Source: Leptospira fletcheri (GTDB lineage: Bacteria > Spirochaetota > Leptospiria > Leptospirales > Leptospiraceae). Taken from it: a stretch of 64,000 nt of DNA. This document shows positions 34,761-43,798 of this stretch, one piece after another; the first letter of the stretch is position 1; the number at the start of each line of letters is the position of its first letter. Where the stretch lies: contig NZ_RQET01000004.1 in the NCBI RefSeq assembly GCF_004769195.1, positions 1,178,001 to 1,242,000 on the forward strand. The letters run 5' to 3'. A program made the position numbers and the translations under genes. The notes under the pieces were generated by a model. The model was not told where the DNA came from and did no database searches. It was given only the letters and a program-made list of their open reading frames with translations.

Positions 34761-36274
34761 TGATCCTTTTCGGGAGATCCTTCAGTCTTCCACAGATATA
34801 GGGAAAATTCGGAAGACCAGCGACTGGATCCTTTTCCTAAGAGTACAGCCGAGTTCGGATTTGGCGGGTCGGCTCCAATGGAATACTTAGGGGAAGGAAG
34901 ATTCGGGTACCGCTTCTGGACTTTTTCTATATGAAAAAAATTGAATCGGATAAAGGCGGACCGTAAAAAATCGAATTCCCTTGCGTTCAGCTCCAGGTAT
35001 CGGAAAAGACTGATATAGTCCACTCTTTCCGTAAATTCGTTCCGTAAGATGACGTTCTTCGAGAAGAATGTCAATGTTCCAATTTCACAATAACAGCGTA
35101 CGTAGGTTCCTTCGTAGAACTGTCGATCGAGCTCTTCGGCCATCGCTTTGTAATGGTCCCGTTTGGCCCAATTCGTATGGATCGGCATTTCCGAGGAGAA
35201 GATGCCATCTCCTTTTTTCGGCCAAAGGCTCCAGGAGAGGGAAAGAAAAATCCAGACGAATAGGCAGTAACGGATCCATTTGGAAGAATTTAAGCGTAGT
35301 AACAGGCATAGAGAAGCGAAAAGAAAACAAAAGAGTGAGGGGATGTAGTACCAATGATACGGTGGCACCCGCAGCAAAGAATAAGCGAGAAAGTGCAGAG
35401 CACCTGAAAGAAAAATCAGAACTTCCGGTTTTTTCCAGAATCCTTTCTCACGCATGGTTGCGCAAGCGGCGAGAAGGCCGAAGAAGATCGGAAGGATGGA
35501 AACGATCGACTCCGGCAGAAACAAGTTCCGGAAATACAGGATCCATCCGTTGGCGAAGCTGTAATGTCCCCAGGATTTTTCTATTTTTTTAATAAAGAAA
35601 GTGTCAGGCAATAGTGTTCCCAATTGGAACCAGGAAAAAAGAAACCATGGAAGTACGACCAGAAGACCTATGGCCGCTGCACGATATTTCTTATTTCCGA
35701 AACCCATGATCCAAAACGGAATCGTCATCACGATCGCGTCAGGTCTCGCGAGGAATAGAAAACCGGAATGGATCCCGAAAAGATCAGGATTCTTGTTCAG
35801 ATAAGACAGTACGCAAAGCAAAAAGAAAAGAATCACCAAAATGCTTTCTAAGCCCAGGGAGGAGAGAATCCAAGGATTACTTAACAGAATCAGGCAGATT
35901 GTGAACGCCGAGTAAATGGGGAGACCTTTTTTTTCCGCAATCTTATCCACAACCAGATACATCCCCAAATATACCAAGGAATTCAGGATCCAAACGGAAG
36001 ATTCCGGATCTTTTGCGAAAAAGTTCGTTAGAGATAAAGCGATTACGTTTAAAGGAGAAGTCGCAGTATTCGCAGGCATTCCAGCATACATCCCCCACTG
36101 AAAATTTTGGGAGAGGTTTTTTACATAAGAGAGGATGATGTAGGCATCGTCGACAAGGGATCGAGCAAAGAGTAAAAGGAAAATCGGGACGATGACTGCA
36201 TAAACGGAAGACAAAATACGGCGAACTTTGTGATCGGAAATTGCTAGGATAGGAGAAGAGATTTCTGAAAACAT
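34757..36274 (-). CDS. Multi-span membrane glycosyltransferase-like protein
   Basis: A 505-aa membrane protein with about ten to twelve spans over residues 20-350 and a soluble C-terminal part of about 150 residues. Near the N-terminus, after the first span, is DDAYIILSYVKNL, resembling the first-loop Asp motif of GT-C glycosyltransferases that use lipid-linked sugars. A role in glycosylating lipid or protein at the periplasmic face is inferred from that pattern. It could also be an unrelated polytopic protein. Its last codons overlap the EamA gene. Confidence 0.75.
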   Translation of the reverse strand: MFSEISSPILAISDHKVRRILSSVYAVIVPIFLLLFARSLVDDAYIILSYVKNLSQNFQWGMYAGMPANTATSPLNVIALSLTNFFAKDPESSVWILNSLVYLGMYLVVDKIAEKKGLPIYSAFTICLILLSNPWILSSLGLESILVILFFLLCVLSYLNKNPDLFGIHSGFLFLARPDAIVMTIPFWIMGFGNKKYRAAAIGLLVVLPWFLFSWFQLGTLLPDTFFIKKIEKSWGHYSFANGWILYFRNLFLPESIVSILPIFFGLLAACATMREKGFWKKPEVLIFLSGALHFLAYSLLRVPPYHWYYIPSLFCFLFASLCLLLRLNSSKWIRYCLFVWIFLSLSWSLWPKKGDGIFSSEMPIHTNWAKRDHYKAMAEELDRQFYEGTYVRCYCEIGTLTFFSKNVILRNEFTERVDYISLFRYLELNAREFDFLRSAFIRFNFFHIEKVQKRYPNLPSPKYSIGADPPNPNSAVLLGKGSSRWSSEFSLYLWKTEGSPEKDH

Positions 36275-36376
36275 TAATTCTAACCGCTCGAGGCGATTCT
36301 TAAAATGATCGTAAGGTGAAAAAATTTTTTTCTTCTTTGCAAGCGTAAGGAATTCATTTCAAGTAGGAATGCTTTT

Positions 36377-37234
36377 ATGGATCATCGAAATATTACCCCT
36401 TTTTCCCTTTTCATACCGATTCTTGCAACACTTTTGCAATTCAGTTGCGTCACTTCCTACAAGGTCGGAGATCCGATCCTAGCGAAACATTCCGCAAGTT
36501 CCGCGACCGAAAATATGGTAGGTCTTATAGGTTTTCGTCCGTACTATCCGGTTCCTCAGAACGAGACGATCCAGGGTTTTCCGAAAAGCGAATGTACGAA
36601 TTATTTATTGGAAAATTACGGCTCCAAGTTCTTCTCCGATTTTTTTAAAGGAAGAAGGAACGTGTCCGGACAGAGGTATTTGGCCGTTCCCAAAAAGGAC
36701 CAGATTGTCGCACCATTGGATTGGGGAGTTCCAATCGCAGAAATCCTTTTCTCTGGAATGGATAAAACCGTAGATCAGGAATCCATCCGGAATTTTATCC
36801 GAGATTTTTACGATCAGGAACTTGCGGGATCCATCTTGGATCTTTGCGAGTTATTCGATTGGGATCCGATCGGAAAAAATCTGGCCTTAAAAAAGAGAGA
36901 GGTTCGTTTTTATGTAGTGGGGCATTTTGTACAAAAGTTCGAACGACAGACTCTTCGCGGTTCCGGAATCCATGCTTTGACATATTTCTTCAGCATCTTT
37001 TCCCTCGGTATCATACCCATCATCAACGAGGAATGGACGGATTCCCTGTTTCAAATTTACGATTCTAAGTTACATCTGATCCGACAGGAGACGGTGAGTA
37101 ATTCCGTTTGGTCCTTTACGGGGTGGTGGATTTCGTCCAACGATCGGACGAGAAAGAAGGAAACCTTCGTTTATGATCCTCCCGTTTGGGAAAGGGGCGT
37201 TGCCGAACTGAACGAACGTTGGAGTCCGAAATAG
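36377..37234 (+). CDS. Putative lipoprotein, unknown function
   Basis: A 285-aa protein with a signal peptide and lipobox LQFSC (Cys24). The mature part is not recognised; it has a hydrophobic FFSIFSLGIIPIINEEW stretch near 207-223, again the aromatic patch plus I/P pattern seen in the island lipoproteins at 14427 and 23830. That shared layout suggests a lipoprotein superfamily expanded in this organism, inferred by eye. The ATG at 36377 follows no strong ribosome site. Confidence 0.75.
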   Translation: MDHRNITPFSLFIPILATLLQFSCVTSYKVGDPILAKHSASSATENMVGLIGFRPYYPVPQNETIQGFPKSECTNYLLENYGSKFFSDFFKGRRNVSGQRYLAVPKKDQIVAPLDWGVPIAEILFSGMDKTVDQESIRNFIRDFYDQELAGSILDLCELFDWDPIGKNLALKKREVRFYVVGHFVQKFERQTLRGSGIHALTYFFSIFSLGIIPIINEEWTDSLFQIYDSKLHLIRQETVSNSVWSFTGWWISSNDRTRKKETFVYDPPVWERGVAELNERWSPK

Positions 37235-38160
37235 GAAAGTTTTTCCAAGCCCTCTTCATTGCTAACTATAGGAAGAGCCAAGCGAGCGCGGAGATCATCG
37301 CGAATGGCAGAAGGGTTTGGAGCATCGCTCTGCCGTTCGGCTAGTTGAACTGGAATCGGAAGCTGCGGAAAAGTAAAAAGAATGCGGATAGGTAAGCGCT
37401 TCGAGCCTCGCAAAAGTTAAAATAACGGAATAAGCTAATGATATAGTATCGTACAAGATTCACGCAAGTTAGGTGACAGTTGTGGAGATAGGACTCTGTC
37501 TTACACAGTCTTTTTAAATTGCCTGCGATAAAAAATTCTGACCCCCCTGAGGAGACAGAGTAGTGTCGGAAGAATCCAAAAAAACAAATGGCAGCTTGTA
37601 TTCGGTAAATAATAAGAAAAGAATAGGCTCCGAAGATCAATGCTCAAGTAATCCTGGACTAACTCCGGCAAAACCATTCGTTTGTTATAGCCATTGTGAA
37701 AACTCTCTTCCCGTAGAATATAACTCACACTTTGCCCGAGAGCAACGGAAGAAGCAAGAGCAAGAGAATTCCAAAATAATATTCTTTGCCAACTACGCCG
37801 ATCTGAATTGGTTGCTAGGTATATGCCGATGATTCCTCGGATCGAGACTACCTACTAAGCCCAGTCGTTGGTAGGGCGCGATTGTACGGTCGTATTTCTT
37901 CGAAGATTCCTTTTGTATTTTGCAATTTATTTTTCTGGTAAGCGCCCACTGTAAAAACATACGCTTTCTACATTTCTTCTTTGCTCATGGAGTTTCAAGA
38001 AACGAAAACGGAAAGTGCAATTACGCAAAAGAATCGGAGGAGGAAGGGACGGAAAAAATGCGATAGAGACCGGAAATCAAATTTAGCATCGAGGAAATAA
38101 TGGGTGGGATTTGAAGGCAATAAAATTAAGGCATTCGAGTTTCGATTCGATCGTTCTTGA
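37235..38160. other. Gene-poor region
   Basis: About 900 bases with no convincing gene. An 89-codon plus-strand frame (37563-37832) has a start but no Shine-Dalgarno, and its composition is not clearly protein-like; its last residues (FFANYADLNWLLG) could be the end of a degraded gene. Two overlapping minus-strand frames are also unsupported. No repeat or RNA structure stands out. Confidence 0.45.
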
Positions 38161-38197
38161 ATGTCCGGAAGCAAATCGAGCTCCGCTTTCCGGACAT
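38161..38197. terminator. Hairpin after the small lipoprotein gene
   Basis: ATGTCCGGAA (38161-38170) is exactly complementary to 38188-38197, with a 17-base loop that can add a few pairs. It sits about 35 bases past the stop of the minus-strand lipoprotein gene. A T-run is not obvious on the exit side, so it may be a weak or factor-assisted terminator. Confidence 0.4.
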
Positions 38198-38233
38198 CCA
38201 GAATCGTAGTGATTCTTATCCCGTTGAAAATTC

Positions 38234-38641
38234 TTATTGGTTACAAAATGCAGGTGGATTGTTTGCAGGGTTTTTCACTCTCGAATAACAACTGGTACTT
38301 CCTTGGGAAGTCAGACCTAAAAGTTGCCATTGAGTGACCGGATATTCGGCAGTGGAAGATCCGCCTTTTTGCCATTCGAATCGATAAATACCTTGGTTTT
38401 TCGTTCTTACGATCAACCCTTTCGTAACCGATTGCGATTCTTTGAGGCAGGAAATTACGGAATTATTGTGTATAATCAACCATCCAATAGGGTTCGGACT
38501 CGGATCTTGTTCGCAACCCGAATCCAATACCCAATTCCCGTTTAAAAGAGTTTGAGATTCATCTAACGTAGTTTTTTCTCCCTTGCAGCTGAAAATGCAG
38601 GCCGAAACCGCCAGGAATAAGATTAGTGTGAATTTTCTCAC
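38234..38641 (-). CDS. Small putative lipoprotein
   Basis: A 135-aa protein with a signal peptide and lipobox IFSC (Cys19) followed by a short hydrophilic linker. The mature domain begins LNGNWVLDSGCEQD and contains four further cysteines (Cys43, Cys65, Cys118 and the terminal CNQ), probably forming disulfides in the periplasm or on the surface. The small beta-rich layout resembles the lipocalin-like META or META-related fold, but I cannot assign it. The gene stands alone. Confidence 0.75.
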   Translation of the reverse strand: MRKFTLILFLAVSACIFSCKGEKTTLDESQTLLNGNWVLDSGCEQDPSPNPIGWLIIHNNSVISCLKESQSVTKGLIVRTKNQGIYRFEWQKGGSSTAEYPVTQWQLLGLTSQGSTSCYSRVKNPANNPPAFCNQ

Positions 38642-38962
38642 GTAGTTCTCCTTATTGGAAATAAAATATTTTCATTAAATAGACAGAATATTCAATTATG
38701 GTCAAATTATTTTTATGATAATGTGATAAATATTTTCGGCATGGAAGAATTTAAACTAAGCAAAATACGGAGGAGTCCCGAGGAGTCGACGAACCTATTT
38801 CATATGCAAAAGGACGAAGCGATTTTGTAATTTTCGGCAGGATGAAGGGTTTCCAAAAATCCGATTGAAATGATCGGTCCGGGAATTTTTTCACCGATAT
38901 GGAATCGGACTTGTAAGATTTCTTTTCTATCTTAGATATTCGCTTATGCATTAGGAGGATTT
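38642..38962. other. Intergenic region
   Basis: About 320 AT-rich bases between divergent genes, containing the two promoters. The right end has GGAGG just before the ATG of the VOC gene. I see nothing else. Confidence 0.5.
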
Positions 38963-39325
38963 ATGGCGAATTTTGCGGTTTGGTTCGATATCCCGGTTAA
39001 AAACATGGAAAGGGCGATCGAGTTTTATTCGAAAGTATTCGATCTCGAATTAACGATGATGGAAGGGGCGCCTAAGAAATACGCCGTATTTCCATATTCG
39101 GACGGTAGTGTTTCCGGAGGTCTCGTCGAAGACGGGGAGAAAGTATCCGATAAAGGCTCGCTTTTGTACCTGAACGGGGGCGAAGATTTGTCCAAGCCCT
39201 TAAATCGGGTAAAAGATGCGGGAGGCAGCGTTCTTCAGGAAAAGACTTCGATCGGACCGAACGGCTTTATGGCGGTTATCCTTGATTCCGAAGGAAACCG
39301 TGTCGCGATCCATAGCATGAAATAG
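38963..39325 (+). CDS. VOC-superfamily (glyoxalase-like) protein
   Basis: A 120-aa single VOC module in two beta-alpha-beta-beta-beta halves: FAVWFDIPVKNMERAIEFYS at the start and the closing GFMAVILDSEGNRVAIHSMK. Members bind a metal or a small ligand and include lyases, dioxygenases and antibiotic-binding proteins. The DSEGNRVAIH ending is typical of the uncharacterised group often annotated as glyoxalase/bleomycin-resistance-like. A strong AGGAGG precedes the ATG. The substrate is unknown. Confidence 0.88.
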   Translation: MANFAVWFDIPVKNMERAIEFYSKVFDLELTMMEGAPKKYAVFPYSDGSVSGGLVEDGEKVSDKGSLLYLNGGEDLSKPLNRVKDAGGSVLQEKTSIGPNGFMAVILDSEGNRVAIHSMK

Positions 39326-39716
39326 CTAACTTAGGCTGAAAGAGCGAATTTTTACGTCCTTAGGCAAGATACTTGAGAAGTTTACAGCCTAAGGAACTTC
39401 GCATTTTTGAATATTCGGAAAATACAATATCCCGCCGATCCACGAAGTACCCGCGAGGGATGCGCAGGGCTTGTCCAACACGCAGGATTGTTAAATGAAT
39501 TATGAATAAAATGGGACCTGCGTGTTGGATGAGCGGTTCTCCGCGAACCCGAAGCAGCCCGTCCCGTAGGGCGCGGCCCCAGCATGATTCAATTTTTACT
39601 TTACAAAAGCGAGTGATTACTCACTATTTGGGGTATCTTTTTCTCCATTTGAAAATCGCATAGAAATCGGGACGCGAATCTAAATCGTTCTTCGCTCATA
39701 CAAGAGGTCTTCGTAA
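39326..39716. other. Intergenic region with a long inverted repeat
   Basis: No gene. It contains TCCAACACGCAGG (39474-39486) and its exact complement (39517-39529) around a 30-base loop, embedded in GC-rich sequence unlike its surroundings. A palindromic GAGTGATTACTC (39611-39622), of the kind bound by TetR-type repressors, precedes the SDR gene by about 95 bases. Neither has an obvious partner here. Confidence 0.5.
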
Positions 39717-40790
39717 ATGCATAAAAAAGTTTTAGTTACCGGCGGTAGCGGGTATATAGGGAGCCAGTTGGTTCACCAGTTGTTAACGGAAGGAAACGAC
39801 ATCGTTCATACGACCGTAAGAAATATCGGAAATTTCGCAAAAACGCAGCCGTTAAGGGAATTGCAGGAAAAATTTCCGGATCGTTTGAAAATCTTCGAAG
39901 CCGACCTTCTAAAATTGGAGTCTTTCGGCCCCGCGATGAAGGATTGCGAAATCGTATATCATGTCGCTTCCCCTTTTTTGCTTCCGGAAAAGATCGTAGA
40001 CGGACAGAACCAGATGCTCGTCCCGGCATTGATGGGAACGAAGAACGTATTGGATTCCGTTAACAATACCCCTTCCGTATCCAGGGTCGTTCTTACGTCC
40101 ACGGTAGGCGCAATATTCGGAGATTATATCGACGTATTCGATATGAAAGATCGGATTTTGTCGGCAGAATATTTCAATACTTCGAGCAATCTAGAGAACC
40201 AGCCTTATCATTATTCGAAGGTTCTGGCGGAGAAGCTCGCATGGAATATGTTCGAGGATCAGAAACGTTGGAGCATGGTCGTGATCTGCCCAGGGTTGGT
40301 CCTAGGACCCTCACTTACCTCCTCTTCCGATTCGGGAAGTCTTTCTCTTATGGAAGAACTTCTGAAAGGATATTTCTTTTACGGTGCCGCAAATCTAAGT
40401 TTCACTATAGTAGATGTCCGCGACCTTGCGATCGCGCATATCAAAGCGGGCGAAAATACGAACGCTAAAGGACGTTTCATATTGGCTCATAAAGAGATGT
40501 CCTCTCTCCTGGAGATGGCGAATGCGATTCGAAACGTCCATCGACGTCCGTATTTGCTTCCGAAGTTCCAAGTGCCGAATTGGGCCGCCATGTTGGTCGG
40601 TCCCTTCTTCGGATTGAACCGGGACTTTATGAAAAAACATTTTGGAATACGTTTTTTAACGGACAATAAACGAAGTATCGATGAATTGGGAGTTGCCTAC
40701 AGATCGGTTAAGGAAACGTTCGTCGATCATTATACTAGCTGGATCGATCAAAGAACGAAAAGCTCGGCTTTGAAAGTTTCGAAGAATTAG
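39717..40790 (+). CDS. Extended SDR, dihydroflavonol-reductase-like
   Basis: A 357-aa extended short-chain dehydrogenase. It has GGSGYIGSQL (NAD(P)-binding, 9-18), a catalytic Ser/Thr in VVLTSTVGAI (near 125) and the YHYSKVLAEK block with its Tyr and Lys near 164-168. The fold is that of dihydroflavonol-4-reductase and 3-beta-hydroxysteroid-like reductases, which reduce carbonyls on bulky or aldehyde substrates. It stands alone, with a small palindrome about 95 bases upstream that could bind a TetR-type regulator. The substrate is unknown. Confidence 0.9.
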   Translation: MHKKVLVTGGSGYIGSQLVHQLLTEGNDIVHTTVRNIGNFAKTQPLRELQEKFPDRLKIFEADLLKLESFGPAMKDCEIVYHVASPFLLPEKIVDGQNQMLVPALMGTKNVLDSVNNTPSVSRVVLTSTVGAIFGDYIDVFDMKDRILSAEYFNTSSNLENQPYHYSKVLAEKLAWNMFEDQKRWSMVVICPGLVLGPSLTSSSDSGSLSLMEELLKGYFFYGAANLSFTIVDVRDLAIAHIKAGENTNAKGRFILAHKEMSSLLEMANAIRNVHRRPYLLPKFQVPNWAAMLVGPFFGLNRDFMKKHFGIRFLTDNKRSIDELGVAYRSVKETFVDHYTSWIDQRTKSSALKVSKN

Positions 40791-40997
40791 AGAATTAGGA
40801 AAAATTGAATAACGAGGGAACTACCTTCGTTTGCTCACAAAGCGGATCCTTTTAAGTTTATTATTTATTCGGAATCGGCCGGGGAAGAACTTTATCCGGC
40901 TCGGATTCCGGACAAACCAAACGGTGAGAGATAATTCGAAAGCGGGTTCATCGGAAAATTCTCCGGCGAATTCCTGGGTTTGATCGAGTCGGTCGCT

Positions 40998-41123
40998 TTA
41001 TTTCCGATCGATATCTTTTTTTTGCAGCCTGCGCCTTTCGGCAGCCGTAAATCCGTAATGCATGCCGAAGAAGGCCAGGATCCCCACTAGGAAGCCGAAA
41101 ACTTGAAAAAGAAACTCCTCCAT
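40998..41123 (-). CDS. Small membrane protein (41 aa)
   Basis: A 41-residue frame: a short acidic start (MEEFLFQ), one hydrophobic segment (VFGFLVGILAFFGMHYGF) and a basic tail (TAAERRRLQKKDIDRK). This is the layout of many real small inner-membrane proteins, with positive-inside charge. There is no strong ribosome site upstream of the ATG, and there is no homologue I can name, so it is a candidate only. It lies in an otherwise empty 800-base gap. Confidence 0.4.
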   Translation of the reverse strand: MEEFLFQVFGFLVGILAFFGMHYGFTAAERRRLQKKDIDRK

Positions 41124-41601
41124 ACAATAAGGATCAAACAGTTCCGTTCGGTTTTTTTTTCAGGAACGATCGGAAACGGAACGAATTTCAGAGAATCTAT
41201 TTTCGATTAGAGCGAATGTATTTTTATTCTAATTCTTCGGGGCTAAGAAAGATGCTTTGGAACGCCCCGGTCCCGAATTTTCCATTTAGATCTTCACGCA
41301 AATCCGACGGTTTTACGTAAGATTCATTCCGATCATTCCCGTACCAACTAACGCAAGAAATGCGTACATTTTCCTTACTTTTCGGTTATATCTTCGTTTC
41401 AGGCATAAGATTCATTGATAAATCGTCAGAATTGAAAGGAATCATTCGAACGCTTTGTAGTCGTTTTTGTTACACTCACGCTATCTTTGATTTGTTAAAT
41501 GAATTGAATTCATCTCCGATTTTTTGTTCGGTCATCAAATTTTATTGACCACTCTATCTAAACGGATTATAAACTCAGAATCTTAAATTCGGAGGATCGA
41601 A
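41124..41601. other. Intergenic region, no other gene
   Basis: Sequence before the phasin-like gene. A 62-codon plus-strand frame at 41360-41548 has no ribosome site. CGGAGG lies eleven bases before the phasin-like ATG. Nothing else is recognised. Confidence 0.45.
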
Positions 41602-41919
41602 ATGGCTCTTGAAATGATGACACTCGTAAATGCGGGAATCGGAATCGTTCGGACAGGACAGGCGGAGGTGGACAAGACGAAAGCGTCTATGACCAAGAGA
41701 TTCGAGGAGTTGGTCGCAAAAGGAGCTTCCGACAGCAGCGAATCTTCCGTCCGGCTCAGGGATTTAGCTACAAAGATCGTAGATAGCGTCGTCCAGACGA
41801 ATACGACCATCGAAAAAAATTGGACGGATATTCGCTCCAAATTTTCCGAATCTTTTAAACGGATCGGCTCAAAGGAAGAAGCCATTCCCCAGCAAAAGAT
41901 GGAAAAGAAGAAAGCGTAG
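41602..41919 (+). CDS. Phasin-related coiled-coil protein
   Basis: A 105-aa, fully helical protein: LEMMTLVNAGIGIVRTGQAE, then FEELVAKGASDSSESSVRLR, and a lysine-rich tail. The pattern matches the short phasin-related proteins found in Leptospira and other bacteria (PhaF/PhaI type), which coat polyhydroxyalkanoate granules or act as helical adaptors. The gene has a good GGAGG site and a strong terminator 27 bases after its stop, so it is a single-gene unit, probably highly expressed. Confidence 0.75.
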   Translation: MALEMMTLVNAGIGIVRTGQAEVDKTKASMTKRFEELVAKGASDSSESSVRLRDLATKIVDSVVQTNTTIEKNWTDIRSKFSESFKRIGSKEEAIPQQKMEKKKA

Positions 41920-41946
41920 GTATAAGTCTTCGAAGATGACCAACGC

Positions 41947-41978
41947 ATATATGCCGCTTTCCGCGCGGCATATATCTA
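41947..41978 (+). terminator. Terminator of the phasin-like gene
   Basis: ATATATGCCGC (41947-41957) is exactly complementary to 41965-41975 around a seven-base loop. It is followed by a pyrimidine stretch that ends in six T. The position just after the phasin-like stop and before a convergent gene fits a terminator, possibly serving both. Confidence 0.75.
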
Positions 41979-42045
41979 CTTTCCTTTTTTCGAATATTTT
42001 CCTTCAGGATCGCAGGGTTTTTCGTACCCGAGGCGGACATATCTC

Positions 42046-42846
42046 TCAGATGGGGATCTCGCAGTTTTCCATCAGTTTTTCCTTAATCTGAAAAGAGATG
42101 TTCCTGTTGTAATGTATGGAGTCCAGCATTAAGGACGCCGGAGCGGATTCTCCCGGTCCCACATCGAATAAAGGCATCGGATCATAATAACAAGTATGCG
42201 TTAACGATTTTAGATACGTCGCTATTTGCGAGTTCGTGTAATCCTTAACAGAATTGATCCCTTGTAGTCTCGTAGGGTGTACACCTACGACTACGATTTT
42301 CACGTTCGGCCAACGGTTACGGATTTTCGATACGAGCCTGATCATCGTTTTGACGCTATCGTCGGCGTGTATTCCGTGTAAAAGTCCGTTTCCGTCGGCG
42401 CTCGAAATGACGAAGTTTTGCGGATTCGGAGTTTTGATCGAGTTAAGCTGAGTGATCGCGTCACAGGCGGTATTTCCACCCACCGCTACGGAAAACGTAG
42501 TTTCAGGGTTTAGAAAATTAGAATATTGACTTGCGATGTCTATCGTAGAATCGATTCCGATGAGGGTCTGATAATTACGGGTGTTCGAAGAAATTCTTCC
42601 GTAATTTGCGGGGAGCGGCCAGACTAGATTCGTCATAATGTAAGTGCTCGTGCATTCGTCCGGAGTTAGCGTTACCTGATCGGCGATCAGGTACATGAGA
42701 GCGGGATTTTGAATCGGATTGTCGGCGGAATTTGCGGAACTCGATTTATATATCGGAGCCTGGAGTGCGATGTTCTGGCAGGCAAATACTCCGAAAAAAA
42801 CCAGAATCAAGAGTGTATATTTTTCAAGCGGTCGTCGGTTTGACAT
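42046..42846 (-). CDS. SGNH/GDSL-like lipoprotein hydrolase
   Basis: A 266-aa protein with a signal peptide and lipobox GVFAC (Cys23). The mature domain shows the SGNH hydrolase order: IGIDSTID with a candidate nucleophile Ser (about 98), a conserved Gly-Asn block (VGGNTACDAI, near 124), and the C-terminal DSIHYN (Asp-x-x-His dyad, near 244-249). It would hydrolyse an ester or acetyl group at the cell surface or periplasm. The first block is not the standard GDSL, so the nucleophile is not certain. A TTCCTCC-like site (GAGGAGG on its own strand) lies just upstream of the start. Confidence 0.75.
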   Translation of the reverse strand: MSNRRPLEKYTLLILVFFGVFACQNIALQAPIYKSSSANSADNPIQNPALMYLIADQVTLTPDECTSTYIMTNLVWPLPANYGRISSNTRNYQTLIGIDSTIDIASQYSNFLNPETTFSVAVGGNTACDAITQLNSIKTPNPQNFVISSADGNGLLHGIHADDSVKTMIRLVSKIRNRWPNVKIVVVGVHPTRLQGINSVKDYTNSQIATYLKSLTHTCYYDPMPLFDVGPGESAPASLMLDSIHYNRNISFQIKEKLMENCEIPI

Positions 42847-43279
42847 TTGGTCCTCCTCGGTTTCTTTTTATCGGTGGAACCATCAACCTCTAAAGCTTAG
42901 ACTTTTTGTTCTCTGATACTTTCCAAAAATTTAAAATTATTGCATACAATCTAATTTAGACTCCGGTTGAAATTAAGAATTTCTCTAGACCTTCGTTTAT
43001 CAACGAGAGCGTGTTCGACCTTTTTCTAATTCTTTTATATATCCAAAGGTCTAGAATTTACCTGACCGACGGATAACGTTATTTGCCTCCTGCTGAAGGC
43101 GCCTAAGGAAGACATGAAAGTATTACTTGAGAGGTGCATTGCAAGTCCCGATCAATGGGAACAAAATTCTCCTCCCTTAGAGGATGGCTCGCACTTGGAC
43201 AGGGAACTCGTCCCTTCTCTACCGCCTCATCTAGCCGGAAAAAGGCTTGCACGGATTTGCCCTGTTCAAATTGTAGAAA

Positions 43280-43660
43280 ATGGTGCAAAGAATCTTTTTA
43301 CAGAGGGTGATAATCGTTCTGCTCGCAACGATTACCCTGTGTCCAACGAAGCAGGACGGAGTCGCGGATTTGACCCTGATCGGACTGGACCAGGGAGAAC
43401 CGCCTATTGCTGCGAATTCTGAGGTCGCCAAAAGTAATTCCGTAGAGTCGATATCGGCGGAACATTCCCGTCATTTTGCCTTTTCTTTCAGAAACAGATT
43501 CGATTTTATGGATTATTTCTGCGAGGTCCTGGTCGCATCGGATTCGCTCGAAACCTTTCGTCATTTTTATCCCATTTTATTCAGCTCTTATTCCTATACC
43601 CGTCTTATTTCCTCTCTTCTTCTAAACATACCTCCTCCGATTGCGGTTTCAGCTCTTTGA
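43280..43660 (+). CDS. Small possibly exported protein before the RND pump
   Basis: A 126-aa frame with a hydrophobic N-terminus (FLQRVIIVLLATITLC) that could be a signal peptide, a hydrophilic middle, and a C-terminal hydrophobic segment (FSSYSYTRLISSLLLNIPPP). It ends 138 bases before the RND pump gene on the same strand. Short exported proteins often precede heavy-metal RND genes, which supports it, but there is no good ribosome site and several competing frames cross the region. The call is tentative. Confidence 0.4.
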   Translation: MVQRIFLQRVIIVLLATITLCPTKQDGVADLTLIGLDQGEPPIAANSEVAKSNSVESISAEHSRHFAFSFRNRFDFMDYFCEVLVASDSLETFRHFYPILFSSYSYTRLISSLLLNIPPPIAVSAL

Positions 43661-43798
43661 TTCAAAGCCGGACCGGCGCATCCGTATCGTCGATCAAGAA
43701 TCTTTTGGACGGGAAAGATCACGGGCCGGCGTAAGTCGGAATGCGACGTTTTTACTCTGCGGTATTTAGAAATTCCTTTTATAGTTTGGTAATTCGAA

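Noticed and set aside
37563..37832. 89-codon plus-strand frame
   Set aside because: No ribosome site and atypical composition; kept only as a note in the intergenic entry.
43114..43422. Overlapping frames upstream of the RND pump
   Set aside because: They conflict with the 43280-43660 frame, which alone has a signal-peptide-like start.
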